Shown here in pieces: positions 53,127 to 62,058 of a stretch of 64,000 nt of DNA (position 1 is its first letter; each line of letters begins with the position of its first letter). The notes beneath the pieces were generated by a model, which saw only the letters and a program-made list of their open reading frames with translations, was not told the DNA's origin and made no database searches. The stretch comes from DATBSL01 sp963729875 (GTDB taxonomy: Bacteria > Acidobacteriota > Vicinamibacteria > Fen-336), in NCBI GenBank assembly GCA_963729875.1, contig CAVSPR010000007.1:434001-498000 (forward strand), in the 5' to 3' direction. Both the position numbers and the translations under genes were made by a program.

Positions 53127-54668
53127 ATGAGCAGGAGAGGTTTCTTCACACAGCTGGCCGGGCTCGGCCTGGTCGCGGCGGCCTCGCCCGACGAGTGGGT
53201 GCTCGCCTCCGAGCCCGCCCCTCCCCGCGGCCCCCTGGGTGTCCACCCCTTCATCGAGGCGCACCCGGAGGCCGTCTTCATCCGCCGGACGAAGGTCGCG
53301 GTGAAGACCGACGCCGAGGCGATCCGGCGCGAGACCCTCGCTCTCGCCCGCGAGGTCTTCACCTTGAAGAAGGGCCCCGGCATCTCCGCCTCGCCGACGG
53401 TCGCGATCAAGCCGAACCTGACCTCGACCAAGAAGACGGGCCTGACCCACGCCATCATCACCGACACCTACGCGGTCGAGGGCCTCGTCGACGGCTTCAA
53501 GCAGCTGGGGGTCCCGTCGGACTCCATCTTCGTGCGCGAGGGCCTGCAGGTCGAGCAGCCGACCACCGGCTACGCCGAGATGGCCCTGCGCACCGGCGTC
53601 CACTACGGCGACGACGTCGCCCGCACCCCCACGACGAGGGAGTGCCCGGACGGCGTCGTCTTCCGCCGGACGAAGTACCTCGGGCCCTTCAGCTACCCGG
53701 ACGCCTTCCTCGTCAACGTGGCGAAGCACAAGACCCACACGATGGGCCTCACCCTGTGCGTGAAGAACCTGCAGGGGATGAACGTCCCCCCGTACATCCG
53801 CTTCTGCGGCGGGGTCAACCAGCCGGCGATCGCGGCCGACCTCCAGCCCGACGCCCAGGGCCACGTGGAGGCGCTCTACGAGAAGCACCTGAAGGCGGGG
53901 ATGCCGCGGTGGGAAGCGGCCAAGGGCCTGTACATGGAGATGTGGGCCCAGCGCACGATCGACCACTACAAGCTCATCCAGCCGAGCGTCGGCCTTCACG
54001 TGATCGAGGGCATCTACGCCCAGAACGGGGACGCCTTCGACGGCGGGCCGGGGCCGAGCGGCCTGCCGGAGGTGTTCATGACGAACGTGCTCGTCTTCGG
54101 CAAGGACGCGTTCCGAACGGACATCGTCGGGCACTGGCTGGGAGGCCACGAGCCCGGCAACTTCGGACTCTTCCACCTCGCCCGGGAGCGCGGGGTCTCG
54201 ACGGCGCTCGACCCGAGGAACATCCCGGTGTACGCGTGGGAGGACGACGGGCCGAAGCTCACCCCGCTCGAGCGCTTCGAGCGCGTCAGGCTCCTGACCC
54301 CGTACCTCGAGAAGCCGGGCGAGGCGCGCTTCCACATGGTCGACGAGCCCTACGCCTACCCGGCGGAGGCGAAGGCCGCCTGCCTCTCCGGCGGGGAGCG
54401 GCCGAGCCTCCGCGCGCTTGGCCAGAGTCGCACGCGGCCCGGCCGGGCCTCGCTCACCGCCGAGTACGGGCTCCCCGAAGGCGGAGCGGTGTGCCTCGAC
54501 GTCTACGACTCCCGCGGGACACGGGTCGGCGTCCTCGCCCAGGGCCGGATGCCGCGGGGCGTGCACACGAGCACGTGGCAGCCCGAGGGTGTCGCCCCGG
54601 GGACCTACTGGTGGAGGCTGCGGGCCCACGGCATCGACCTGCTGCGACCGGCCGTCCTGGAGGCCTGA
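53127..54668 (+). CDS. DUF362 protein with Tat-like signal
   Basis: A 513-residue protein. The N-terminus MSRRGFFTQLAGLGLVAAAS has a twin-arginine SRRGFF motif and a short hydrophobic stretch, so Tat export is likely. The body matches DUF362: VAIKPNLTSTKKTGLTHAIITD, NVAKHKTHTMGLTLCVKNLQGM, a segment HVIEGIYAQNGDAFDGGPGPSG and VLVFGKDAFRTDIVGHWLGGHEPG. The C-terminal 90 residues form a beta domain (RASLTAEYGLPEGGAVCLDVYDSRGTR...GTYWWRLRA), like the FlgD-type Ig fold that often ends secreted proteins. Cys clusters for 4Fe-4S centres, present in some DUF362 relatives, are absent. Function unknown. Confidence 0.8.
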   Translation: MSRRGFFTQLAGLGLVAAASPDEWVLASEPAPPRGPLGVHPFIEAHPEAVFIRRTKVAVKTDAEAIRRETLALAREVFTLKKGPGISASPTVAIKPNLTSTKKTGLTHAIITDTYAVEGLVDGFKQLGVPSDSIFVREGLQVEQPTTGYAEMALRTGVHYGDDVARTPTTRECPDGVVFRRTKYLGPFSYPDAFLVNVAKHKTHTMGLTLCVKNLQGMNVPPYIRFCGGVNQPAIAADLQPDAQGHVEALYEKHLKAGMPRWEAAKGLYMEMWAQRTIDHYKLIQPSVGLHVIEGIYAQNGDAFDGGPGPSGLPEVFMTNVLVFGKDAFRTDIVGHWLGGHEPGNFGLFHLARERGVSTALDPRNIPVYAWEDDGPKLTPLERFERVRLLTPYLEKPGEARFHMVDEPYAYPAEAKAACLSGGERPSLRALGQSRTRPGRASLTAEYGLPEGGAVCLDVYDSRGTRVGVLAQGRMPRGVHTSTWQPEGVAPGTYWWRLRAHGIDLLRPAVLEA

Positions 54669-54698
54669 GCGGCGCGACCCGCGGAGCCGCCGTTCTCG

Positions 54699-57600
54699 TT
54701 ACCGTCCCACTTCCCTTCGCAGCGCGCCGAACACGCTCCGCATCAGGTCCGCGTCCCCGGCGAGGAGGGCGAGCATCGCGGTGCCGTCGATGCGCAGCGC
54801 GGTGCCGGGTGACGTGACCCGGACGCGGCCGTCGCGCACGCCGGCCAGGGCCGCCCGGGCGCCGAGGGTGTCGCCGGGTCCGGCTTCGACCGCTCCGCCG
54901 CCCTCCCCCTCCACGGACACTCCGCCGCGCTCGACGAGATGGAGCGCGGGCAGGTCCGTCTCCGCGAGGAGCGTCGCCCCCTCGGCCAGGGGCTCCGGCC
55001 GGGCAATCTGGGCGAGGTCGAGGAGCTGGCGGGCGGTGGCCTTCTCGAAGAGCGGGCTCATCTCCAGGAGGTGGACGAGCTCGAGCGTCCGGGGAGCGGG
55101 GCCCTCGGCCCGCGCCTCCTCGGGCCTTCCCCGGGACCGCAGGACCGCGCCGCCGGCGCCGAGCACCGCACGGAAGAGGGCGCGAGACAGGTCGGCGTCC
55201 TCTCCGAGCAGGGCCAGCAGCTCCTCGACGCCCAGGGCCAGGCAGAGGGCCGAAGCACCGGCCCGGGTCGTCTCCCCGAGCCGCTCGCCGCAGAGCACCG
55301 CCTCCAGCCCGAGGGCGAGCGGCGCCTCGCGCTCGGCGGGCTCGGACCCGTCTCGGCCCGCCACCACGCGGCCCTCGAGCAGGAAGTGGACCTCGGTCGC
55401 CGCGGTGCCCTCCCGGCCGAGCGGCTGCCCCGGCTCGGGGCGCACCGTGCGCGCCGCCCGCGCGAGGCCGACGAGCGCGTCGACGGGAACAAAGGCCAGC
55501 AGGGGCACGCGGCGCAGCCGGTCCACGGCCTCCACGGCGGGCAGCGGCTCCCGCCACCGCGCGCGCCGGCCCTCGGCGGTGATCCGGCGGGCGGCCAGGG
55601 CCCAGGACGCCGACTCGAAGGCGAGCCAGTCCCGCGGGTCGCGGTGGACCAGCACGTGCTCGAGGTCTTCGGCCAGCCCCCACAGCCCCTTCTCCTCCAC
55701 GTGGTGGATCGCGGCGGCGGAGAGCACCTGGTCCTCGTCGTGGACGAGCTGGGCGAGCGTGTCCTGGAGGTCCCGGCGGCGGGTCCGCAGCAGGGCGTTC
55801 GCCTGGCGCACCTTCTCCTCGGGCGGGATGTCCTCGAGCAGCGGCATCAGCCACCGGCGCAGGGGGCCGCGCAGGAGGTTGTCGAGGTACTCGGCGGCGC
55901 GGGCGCGGGCCCGACCGTCGCCCTCCATCCCCCGCCGCGCCGCCACCACGTCGCGCCACGGGAGCACGAGGCCGAGGAGGCGCCAGATCCGCTCCCGCGA
56001 GCGCTGCAGGCGCTCCTCGAGGACGTGGTCGAGCAGCGAGCCCGGGCCGTCCTCGCGGAGCAGGTTGTCGCGCAGGCTCAGGGCGAGGAAGTGGCTGCGC
56101 GCCTCCTTCAAGGTCCGCTCCTCGACGGGCGCACGGGCGAGGGCGAGGGCGGGCTCCTCGCGCCGCAGCCTCTCGAGCGCCTCGAGCGCGTGGTCGCGCA
56201 GGGCCTCGTCCGCGTCACCCAGGCAGGAGAGGAGCAGCTCGACGGCCCGCGGCGACGGGACCCGGGCCAGCGTGGCCGGGATCTGGCGGCGCACCTCCGC
56301 GTCTTCCCCCCGTCCCGCAGGAACCAGGCGAGGACGTCGAGGACGCCCTCGCCCCGGCCCACGAGGACCTCGCGCGCGGCGCGGGCGCAGCGGGCGGCGG
56401 CGCAGCAGGGAGACGAGGGGCGGCAGCAGCAGCTCGTCCGCCTCGCCCGGGCGGCCGGCACTGCGCACCGCCTCGCGCGCCACGTCGAGGTCGGGGTCGA
56501 ACATCAGGGGCACGAGGAGGGACCGGAAGCGGCCGGACGGGATCTGCCCGAGCGCGGCCGCCACCTCCCGGCGGCCCTCGGCCGCGGCCTCGCGGGCGTC
56601 GCCGGCCAGGCGCTGCAGGGTGGCCTCGGCGGCGTCCACGTCGTCGGCGCGGGGGCTCGCGGCGAGGGTCACGGCGGCGATGGTGGCCACGCGGGGGTCC
56701 CGGTCCCCCACGCGCGCCCGCATGAGCTCGGTCGCGCGCTCCCCGTGGATCGTCCCCAGCGCCCGCACCGCCGCCGCCCGCACCTCGACGCTCCCGTCCC
56801 CGAGGAGGCGCTCCACCGCGCCCTGCCAGCGGTCCCTCAGCTCGGGCCGGGCCGCCTCGAGGGCGAGCAGGGCCCGCACCCTCACCTTCTCGGAGTCGTG
56901 GTGCAGGAGCAGCGGCGTCACCAGGTGCCGCTTGTCCAGGGACTCGAGGATGTCGATGGCGTAGAGGACCCGCCGCTCGTCCGGGTGCGCCAGCTCCTCG
57001 ACGAGCGCCTCCACCGTGGAGAGGTCGGCGAGAGCGGGCCTCGCCGCCTGCACGTCGAGCTCTCCTCTCTCGATGCTCCGCCGGAAGGCGGCCAGGTACT
57101 CGCGCCGCGCCCGCAGGGCGGTGAACACCCACAGCCCCATCACGACGAGGCTGGCATAGCTGATCTGCTGCCAGCTGAAGCCGAGGCCCCAGGGCTTGAT
57201 GAGGACGAGGGCCAGGAGCGCGGCCAGGCCCTTGGCGAAGCGGTCCACGGTGACGTCGACGAAGGGCTTCGCCTTGTACTTGAGCGCGGTGGGCAGGGGC
57301 AGGAACAGGATCTCGCGGGTCGTCTTGTCGAAGGTGTAGCGCAGCGAGGTGTCGAGGATCCGGGCGAGGGCCGGCGCCCACAGCACGGCGTTCAGCAGCA
57401 TCACGACGCCGGTCACCCCGAGGCAGGTGGGGAGCACGAGGAGGGCGAAGCCGACCCCGAGACGGCGGTGGACGCGGCTCGTGAAGCCGACCTGGATCAC
57501 GAAGCCGATGGCGGAGAGGAAGAGCGTCACCTGGGCGAGGAAGCTGGTCAGGCTGTCGGTGGCCTGCCGGCCCTTGAACGCCTCCGCGGCCATGTTGAGC

Positions 57601-58358
57601 TGCTGCTCGATGAGGCCGGCGCCCACGGCGGCAAAGGCGATGACGAGAGCGATGATCTGCAGGTGGCGCGACTCGCGCAGGAGGCGCAGCGCCTCCTTGC
57701 CCCCGACCCCCTCCTCCTCGCCCGCCGGGAGTGCCCCCCGGCCGGCCGCCGCTTCCTGGCGCACGATCAGAGTGACGAGGACCGCGCAGAGCGCGAGGAC
57801 GAAGGCGCTGACCAGCAGCAGGTTCTCCGTGCCCACGCGGGTGGCGACGAGGGCGGTGAGGCCGGCCCCGGTCATGCCCCCCAGGCTGGAGCCGCCCCCG
57901 ATGAGGCCGAAAAGCCGCTTGGCCTGGCGCGGGTCGTAGATGTCGTTGGCGAGGGTCCAGAACTGGCTGATCAGCAGGAGGCCGAGGATGAGGCCGAGCA
58001 GGTAGAACCCCACCGAGACCCAGTCGCCCGCGACGCGGAACAGGGCCCAGAAGCCCACGAGAGCGACCGACATCCCCCCCAGGGTGAGGGGGGCCACGTA
58101 GCGCCGCGGCAGCCGGCCCACGAGGACGCTGTAGCCCTGCATGAGGACGCCGATGAGCACCCCCGCCGCGAGCTGGACGTAGGGGAGGTTGTCGGCACCC
58201 AGGCCCGAGATGAACTTGGACCGCGTGATGGGCTTGATGATGTTGTACGCGGTCATCGCCAGGAAGGAGTAGCTGAACATCAGGAGGGCCGTCCGGACCT
58301 CCCCTTCCCGGAGCTCCGCCACGGGAGCGAGGACGCGCCGGAGCCAGGAGCCGCGCAT
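54699..58358 (-). CDS. Npt-type nucleotide transporter fused to HEAT repeats and cyclic-nucleotide domains
   Basis: A 1219-residue fusion. Residues about 25-430 are a 12-helix NTP/NDP-exchange (Npt1/Npt2, ATP:ADP antiporter-like) carrier: TAYNIIKPITRSKFISGLGADNLPYVQ, LISQFWTLANDIYDPRQAKRLFGLIGGGSSLGG, LDTSLRYTFDKTTREILFLPLP, KPFVDVTVDRFAKGL. Residues about 460-900 are HEAT-like helical repeats. Two cNMP-binding-like domains follow (RLRRVPLLAFVPVDALVGLA...GREGTAATEVHFLLEGRVV; LEMSPLFEKATARQLLDLA...). About 30 residues coded by 56305-56400 look out of frame; the alternative frame gives REVLVGRGEGVLDVLAWFLRDGG, so two compensating base errors are likely. A TGGACT-17-TAGACT promoter precedes it. 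Confidence 0.82.
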   Translation of the reverse strand: MRGSWLRRVLAPVAELREGEVRTALLMFSYSFLAMTAYNIIKPITRSKFISGLGADNLPYVQLAAGVLIGVLMQGYSVLVGRLPRRYVAPLTLGGMSVALVGFWALFRVAGDWVSVGFYLLGLILGLLLISQFWTLANDIYDPRQAKRLFGLIGGGSSLGGMTGAGLTALVATRVGTENLLLVSAFVLALCAVLVTLIVRQEAAAGRGALPAGEEEGVGGKEALRLLRESRHLQIIALVIAFAAVGAGLIEQQLNMAAEAFKGRQATDSLTSFLAQVTLFLSAIGFVIQVGFTSRVHRRLGVGFALLVLPTCLGVTGVVMLLNAVLWAPALARILDTSLRYTFDKTTREILFLPLPTALKYKAKPFVDVTVDRFAKGLAALLALVLIKPWGLGFSWQQISYASLVVMGLWVFTALRARREYLAAFRRSIERGELDVQAARPALADLSTVEALVEELAHPDERRVLYAIDILESLDKRHLVTPLLLHHDSEKVRVRALLALEAARPELRDRWQGAVERLLGDGSVEVRAAAVRALGTIHGERATELMRARVGDRDPRVATIAAVTLAASPRADDVDAAEATLQRLAGDAREAAAEGRREVAAALGQIPSGRFRSLLVPLMFDPDLDVAREAVRSAGRPGEADELLLPPLVSLLRRRPLRPRRARGPRGPGRGRPRRPRLVPAGRGEDAEVRRQIPATLARVPSPRAVELLLSCLGDADEALRDHALEALERLRREEPALALARAPVEERTLKEARSHFLALSLRDNLLREDGPGSLLDHVLEERLQRSRERIWRLLGLVLPWRDVVAARRGMEGDGRARARAAEYLDNLLRGPLRRWLMPLLEDIPPEEKVRQANALLRTRRRDLQDTLAQLVHDEDQVLSAAAIHHVEEKGLWGLAEDLEHVLVHRDPRDWLAFESASWALAARRITAEGRRARWREPLPAVEAVDRLRRVPLLAFVPVDALVGLARAARTVRPEPGQPLGREGTAATEVHFLLEGRVVAGRDGSEPAEREAPLALGLEAVLCGERLGETTRAGASALCLALGVEELLALLGEDADLSRALFRAVLGAGGAVLRSRGRPEEARAEGPAPRTLELVHLLEMSPLFEKATARQLLDLAQIARPEPLAEGATLLAETDLPALHLVERGGVSVEGEGGGAVEAGPGDTLGARAALAGVRDGRVRVTSPGTALRIDGTAMLALLAGDADLMRSVFGALRREVGR

Positions 58359-58381
58359 GATGAGTGGCTGAAACCGGGCAC

Positions 58382-58410
58382 AGTCTATGGAGAAACAGGC
58401 GCGGAGTCCA
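58382..58410 (-). promoter_or_regulatory. Predicted promoter of the Npt-HEAT-cNMP gene
   Basis: Minus strand: TGGACT (58410-58405), a 17-bp spacer and TAGACT (58387-58382), 23 nt before ATG 58358. It faces the penicillin-acylase-family promoter. Confidence 0.4.
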
Positions 58411-58419
58411 GATCGAACC

Positions 58420-58425
58420 TATGAT
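58420..58425 (+). promoter_or_regulatory. -10 TATGAT, leaderless start of the acylase gene
   Basis: TATGAT ends 7 nt before ATG 58433, as in other leaderless genes here. This supports 58433 over the upstream ATG at 58421, which overlaps the -10 itself. Confidence 0.4.
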
Positions 58426-58432
58426 CCCCGGC

Positions 58433-60592
58433 ATGACGCCCGCCCCCCGCCGGCTCGCGATCACCCTCCCCCTGGTCGGGGCCGCCCTCCTGGCGGCCCT
58501 CGCCGCCCCCGCGCCCGCCGATCGGCCGCTCCGCGAGCGCGTGGTCGTCCGCCGGGACACCTTCGGCGTGCCCCACGTCCTCGGGGAGGACGAGGAGGCG
58601 GCGGCCTTCGGCCTCGGCTTCGCCATGGCCGAGGACCACGCCGCGGAGATGGGCCGGCGCTACCTGGCCGCCCGCGGGGAGTCGGCGCGCCACTTCGGCG
58701 AGGAGGGGATCGAGAACGACTTCGCGGTGCGGCGGGTGGACAATCGCGAGCGCGCCCGGCGCGCCGTCACGGAGCTGGGCCGTGGTTTCCGGCGCTGGCT
58801 GGCAGGCTTCACGGCGGGGTACAACCAGTACGTCGCCACGCGCCGGGCCGACCTGCCGGCCTGGGTCCCGACGGTGGACCCGTCCGACGTGCTGGCGCAC
58901 ACGCGCGCCGGCTCCATCGGCTCGGCCCTGCGGCCCCCTCGGGAGCTCCTCGCGAAGTACCCGCCGCCGGCGCCCGAGGTGCCGGCAGCAGGCGGCGATC
59001 CCCAGGCCGGCGAGGCGGGCTCCAACGCCTTCGCCCTCGCGGGCTCGCGCACCACCACCGGCCACCCGATCCTCCTCGGGAACCCCCACCTGCGCTGGTC
59101 GCAGCTGTACTGGGAGGCGCACGTCACCGTACCCGGCCGGCTCGACTTCTACGGCTCGACCCTCGTGGGCCTGCCCATGCTGCGCGCCGGCTTCAACGAC
59201 CGCCTCGGCTACGTCCAGACGAACAACGACCCCGACCTCGAGGACATCGTGGCCCTGTTCCTCGACCCGGCCCGGCCGGGGCACTACCTCTTCGACGGCC
59301 GGTCGTTCCCGCTCCGGAGCCGGCGCCTCACGGTCGAGGCACGGAGCGACGACGACTCGGTCCGCCCGGTGAGCCGGGAGTTCGAGGAGACGCACCTCGG
59401 CCCCGTGGTCCACCGGACCGCCGACCGGGTCTTCGCCGTGCGCTCGGCGGCCCTCGAGGGCTGGCGTCACTTCGAGGGGTTCTACGAGCTCGCCCACGCC
59501 CGCTCGCTCCGCGAGTACATGCGGGTGATGCGGCGCGGCCTCTTCGTCACCTCGAACTTCACCTACGCCGACGCGGAGGGCCACGTCTCCTACCTCTGGA
59601 ACGCGGGCCTGCCGAGGCGAAGGCAGCCGGGCGACTACTCCCTCGACGTGCCCGGGGAGAGCCGCTTCCTCTGGAAGGGCGTCCACCCGGTGAGCGAGCT
59701 CCCGCAGCTTCTCGACCCGCCGTACGGGTACGTCCAGAACGCGAACAACCCGCCCTGGTTCACCTCGCTCCGCGACCCGATCGATCCCGCCCGCTTCCCC
59801 TCCTACTTCGAGCGCGGCCCCCTGGGCCTCCGGCCGCAGGTGGTGCTCGAGGCGCTCGACGGCGATCGCCGCTTCTCGCCCGAAGACGTGCGGGAGCTGA
59901 AGTTCACCACGCGCCTGCTGCTCGCGGAGCGCGTGCTCCCCGACCTGCTCGCGGCCGCCCGGCGGGTCGAGACGCCCACGCCGGACCTGGCGAGCGGCAT
60001 CGAGGTCCTCTCCTCGTGGGACCGGCGGGTCGCCGCGACGAGCGTGGGGGCGGTGCTCTTCCGGGAGTTCTGGGAGCAGCTCAGCGCGGGGAAGGCGCAG
60101 CCCTTCGCCCGGGACTGGGACGCGGCGCACCCGGCCTCGACGCCTTCGGGCCTGGCCGATCCCGACGCGGCCGTCTCCGTACTGGAGGCCGCCGTGCGCC
60201 GCGCGCGCGAGCGCTTCGGGTCGGAGCGCGCGGCCTGGGGCGAGGTCCACCGCTACCGCCTCGGCGACCTGGACCTGCCCGGCGACGGCGCGCCGGGCCG
60301 CCTCGGCGCCTACCGCGTGATGAGCTTCGACGAGGCGCCGGACGGCCGCCTCGTCGCGGGCCGGGTCGCCTCCGACAAGCCCCTCGCCGGAAACGGCGAC
60401 GCCTGGGTGCTGCTCGTCCACTTCTCCCGCCCCGTCTCGGCGCGGTCCGTCCTGGCCTACGGACAGACGACGGACCCCTCCTCGCCCCACAGCCGCGACC
60501 AGATCGCGCTGTTCGCACGGCACGAGCTGCGGCCGGCCTGGTACCGGCCCGAGGAGATCCGGGCACACCTCGAACGCGAGTACCGGCCATAG
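58433..60592 (+). CDS. Penicillin-acylase-family Ntn hydrolase, exported
   Basis: A 719-residue precursor. A signal peptide ends APAPA, then the alpha chain (VVVRRDTFGVPHVLGEDEEAAAFGLGFAMAEDH) leads to the autoproteolysis site GEAGSNAFALAGS, where Ser197 is the N-terminal nucleophile of the beta chain. GNPHLRWSQLYWEAHV, NANNPPWF and a late PASTPSGL/HSRDQIALFARH segment are typical. The family hydrolyses acyl-amide bonds (penicillins, acyl-homoserine lactones or cyclic lipopeptides); beta-chain features here are closest to the general acylase group, and substrate cannot be chosen. It would be periplasmic. Confidence 0.88.
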   Translation: MTPAPRRLAITLPLVGAALLAALAAPAPADRPLRERVVVRRDTFGVPHVLGEDEEAAAFGLGFAMAEDHAAEMGRRYLAARGESARHFGEEGIENDFAVRRVDNRERARRAVTELGRGFRRWLAGFTAGYNQYVATRRADLPAWVPTVDPSDVLAHTRAGSIGSALRPPRELLAKYPPPAPEVPAAGGDPQAGEAGSNAFALAGSRTTTGHPILLGNPHLRWSQLYWEAHVTVPGRLDFYGSTLVGLPMLRAGFNDRLGYVQTNNDPDLEDIVALFLDPARPGHYLFDGRSFPLRSRRLTVEARSDDDSVRPVSREFEETHLGPVVHRTADRVFAVRSAALEGWRHFEGFYELAHARSLREYMRVMRRGLFVTSNFTYADAEGHVSYLWNAGLPRRRQPGDYSLDVPGESRFLWKGVHPVSELPQLLDPPYGYVQNANNPPWFTSLRDPIDPARFPSYFERGPLGLRPQVVLEALDGDRRFSPEDVRELKFTTRLLLAERVLPDLLAAARRVETPTPDLASGIEVLSSWDRRVAATSVGAVLFREFWEQLSAGKAQPFARDWDAAHPASTPSGLADPDAAVSVLEAAVRRARERFGSERAAWGEVHRYRLGDLDLPGDGAPGRLGAYRVMSFDEAPDGRLVAGRVASDKPLAGNGDAWVLLVHFSRPVSARSVLAYGQTTDPSSPHSRDQIALFARHELRPAWYRPEEIRAHLEREYRP

Positions 60593-60601
60593 CGGCCGTG
60601 C

Positions 60602-60607
60602 TAGCCT
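60602..60607 (+). promoter_or_regulatory. -10-like TAGCCT before tpiA
   Basis: TAGCCT lies 14 nt before ATG 60622, matching the -10 form used elsewhere in the window, without a clear -35 hexamer. Confidence 0.35.
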
Positions 60608-60621
60608 TGTCGCCGCCAGCC

Positions 60622-61384
60622 ATGCGTCAACCGATCCTCGCCGCCAACTGGAAGATGAACCTCGGGCGACCGGACGAGGCGCTCGCGTTCGTGCGCCTCA
60701 TCCGCCACCCCCTCGACGAGGTGGAAGGCGTGGAGCGGGTCGTCTGCCCGCCCTTCACGTCGCTCGTGGCCGTGGCCGAGGCCCTCGCGCGCACGTCGAT
60801 CCGGACGGGCGCCCAGAACGTGCACTGGGAGACGGGGGGGGCCCACACCGGGGAGATCGCGCCCGCGATGCTCGTCGGCCACTGCCGCTTCGTCATCGTG
60901 GGCCACTCCGAGCGCCGGGCGACCGGGAGCGCCCTCGAGTCCGACCGGGCGGTCAATCTCAAGGTCCGCGGCGGCCCGTCGCCCACGACATGACGCCGAT
61001 CGTCTGCGTGGGGGAGAGCCTCGAGCAGCGGGAGAAGGGCGAGACGCACGCCTTCGTGGGCGGCCAGGTCGCGAGCGCCTTCTCGGGGCTGGGGCCGGCG
61101 GAGGCCTCGCGCTGCGTGATCGCCTACGAGCCGCTGTGGGCGATCGGCACCGGCCGGGCCGCGACGCCGGTCGAGGCCAACCGCACGATCGCGCTGTCGG
61201 TGCGCGGCGTCCTGGCCGACGCCTTCGGGGAGGGCGTCGCCCGCTCCGTGCGCGTGCAGTACGGCGGCAGCGTGACGGTCGAGAACATCGGCGACTTCAT
61301 GGCGATGCCGGAGATCGACGGGGCGCTGGTGGGAGGGGCCAGCCTGAAGGCCGACTACGTCGAGCTCGTGCGGCGGGCCTTGAG
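60622..61384 (+). CDS. tpiA: Triose-phosphate isomerase (frameshifted)
   Basis: Interconverts dihydroxyacetone phosphate and glyceraldehyde 3-phosphate. Motifs: LAANWKMN (catalytic Lys11), GAQNVHWETGGAHTGEI, VIVGHSERR (catalytic His), then in another frame TPIVCVGESLEQRE, VIAYEPLWAIGTG (catalytic Glu), VQYGGSV and IDGALVGGASLK. The frame breaks near 60970, and the natural stop after LVRRA seems lost by an extra T near 61382, so the 3' frame reads on to overlap the next gene. The joined length (about 254 residues) is normal. A consensus error is more likely than a pseudogene. Confidence 0.88.
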
Positions 61385-61419
61385 GTTTCCCGCGGGGCAA
61401 CGCGGGGGTCGTCTCCGGG

Positions 61420-62007
61420 ATGACCAAGGGGAGACTCGAGGCCTTCAGCGACGGCGTGGTCGCGATCATCATCACGATCATGGTCCTGGAGCTCAAGGTC
61501 CCCCACGGGGCGGACCTCGCGTCGCTGCGACCGCTGGCGCCGGTCTTTCTCGCCTACGTCCTGAGCTTCCTGTACCTCGGGATCTACTGGAACAACCACC
61601 ACCACCTGCTCCACGCGGCCCGTCGCGTCGATGGGCGAATCCTCTGGGCCAACCTGCACCTGCTGTTCTGGCTGTCGCTGTTCCCCTTCGCCACGCACTG
61701 GTGCGGCGAGACGGGATTCGGCGGCCCTGCCGGTCGCGGTCTACGGGGGCGTTCTGCTGGCCGCGGCCCTCTCCTACGCGCTGCTGGTCCGGGCGCTCCT
61801 CGCGCGCCACGGCCCGGACTCGGTGCTGGCGAGAGCCATCGGCAGCGACGCGAAGGGCAAGATCTCGATCGCCGGCTACGTCGTGGGCATCTGCTGGCCC
61901 TGCTGGTGAGCCGCTGGCTTGGTCTCGCCCTCTACACCGTGGTGGCGTTGATCTGGCTCATCCCGGACCTCAGGATCGAGCGAGCCCTGGCCGAGCCCTC
62001 GGAGTAG
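61420..62007 (+). CDS. TMEM175-family potassium-channel-like membrane protein (two frameshifts)
   Basis: About 195 residues, the normal length. RLEAFSDGVVAIIITIMVLELK carries the FSDG motif that lines the pore in the TMEM175/DUF1211 family. Then come YWNNHHHLLHAARRVDGRILWANLHLLFWLSLFPFAT and GLALYTVVALIWLIPDLRIE at the end. The middle part is in another frame (AVYGGVLLAAALSYALLVRALLARHG), with shifts near 61720 and 61895 that cancel. All six helices are accounted for when the frames are joined. Start ATG 61420 follows tpiA by 35 nt. Confidence 0.78.
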   Translation: MTKGRLEAFSDGVVAIIITIMVLELKVPHGADLASLRPLAPVFLAYVLSFLYLGIYWNNHHHLLHAARRVDGRILWANLHLLFWLSLFPFATHWCGETGFGGPAGRGLRGRSAGRGPLLRAAGPGAPRAPRPGLGAGESHRQRREGQDLDRRLRRGHLLALLVSRWLGLALYTVVALIWLIPDLRIERALAEPSE

Positions 62008-62042
62008 GCCGCCGCGCCGAGCGCGGCCAAGCGGGAGCGGGT

Positions 62043-62048
62043 TAGAAT
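62043..62048 (+). promoter_or_regulatory. -10 TAGAAT of the Ser/Thr kinase gene
   Basis: TAGAAT ends 10 nt before TTG 62059; the leader would be only a few nucleotides. No Shine-Dalgarno is seen. Confidence 0.4.
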
Positions 62049-62058
62049 CCGCGGCAGC

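Noticed and set aside
58364..58432. N-terminal extension of the acylase from 58364 or 58421
   Set aside because: It places charged residues before the signal peptide and overlaps the -10; 58433 gives a clean signal sequence.
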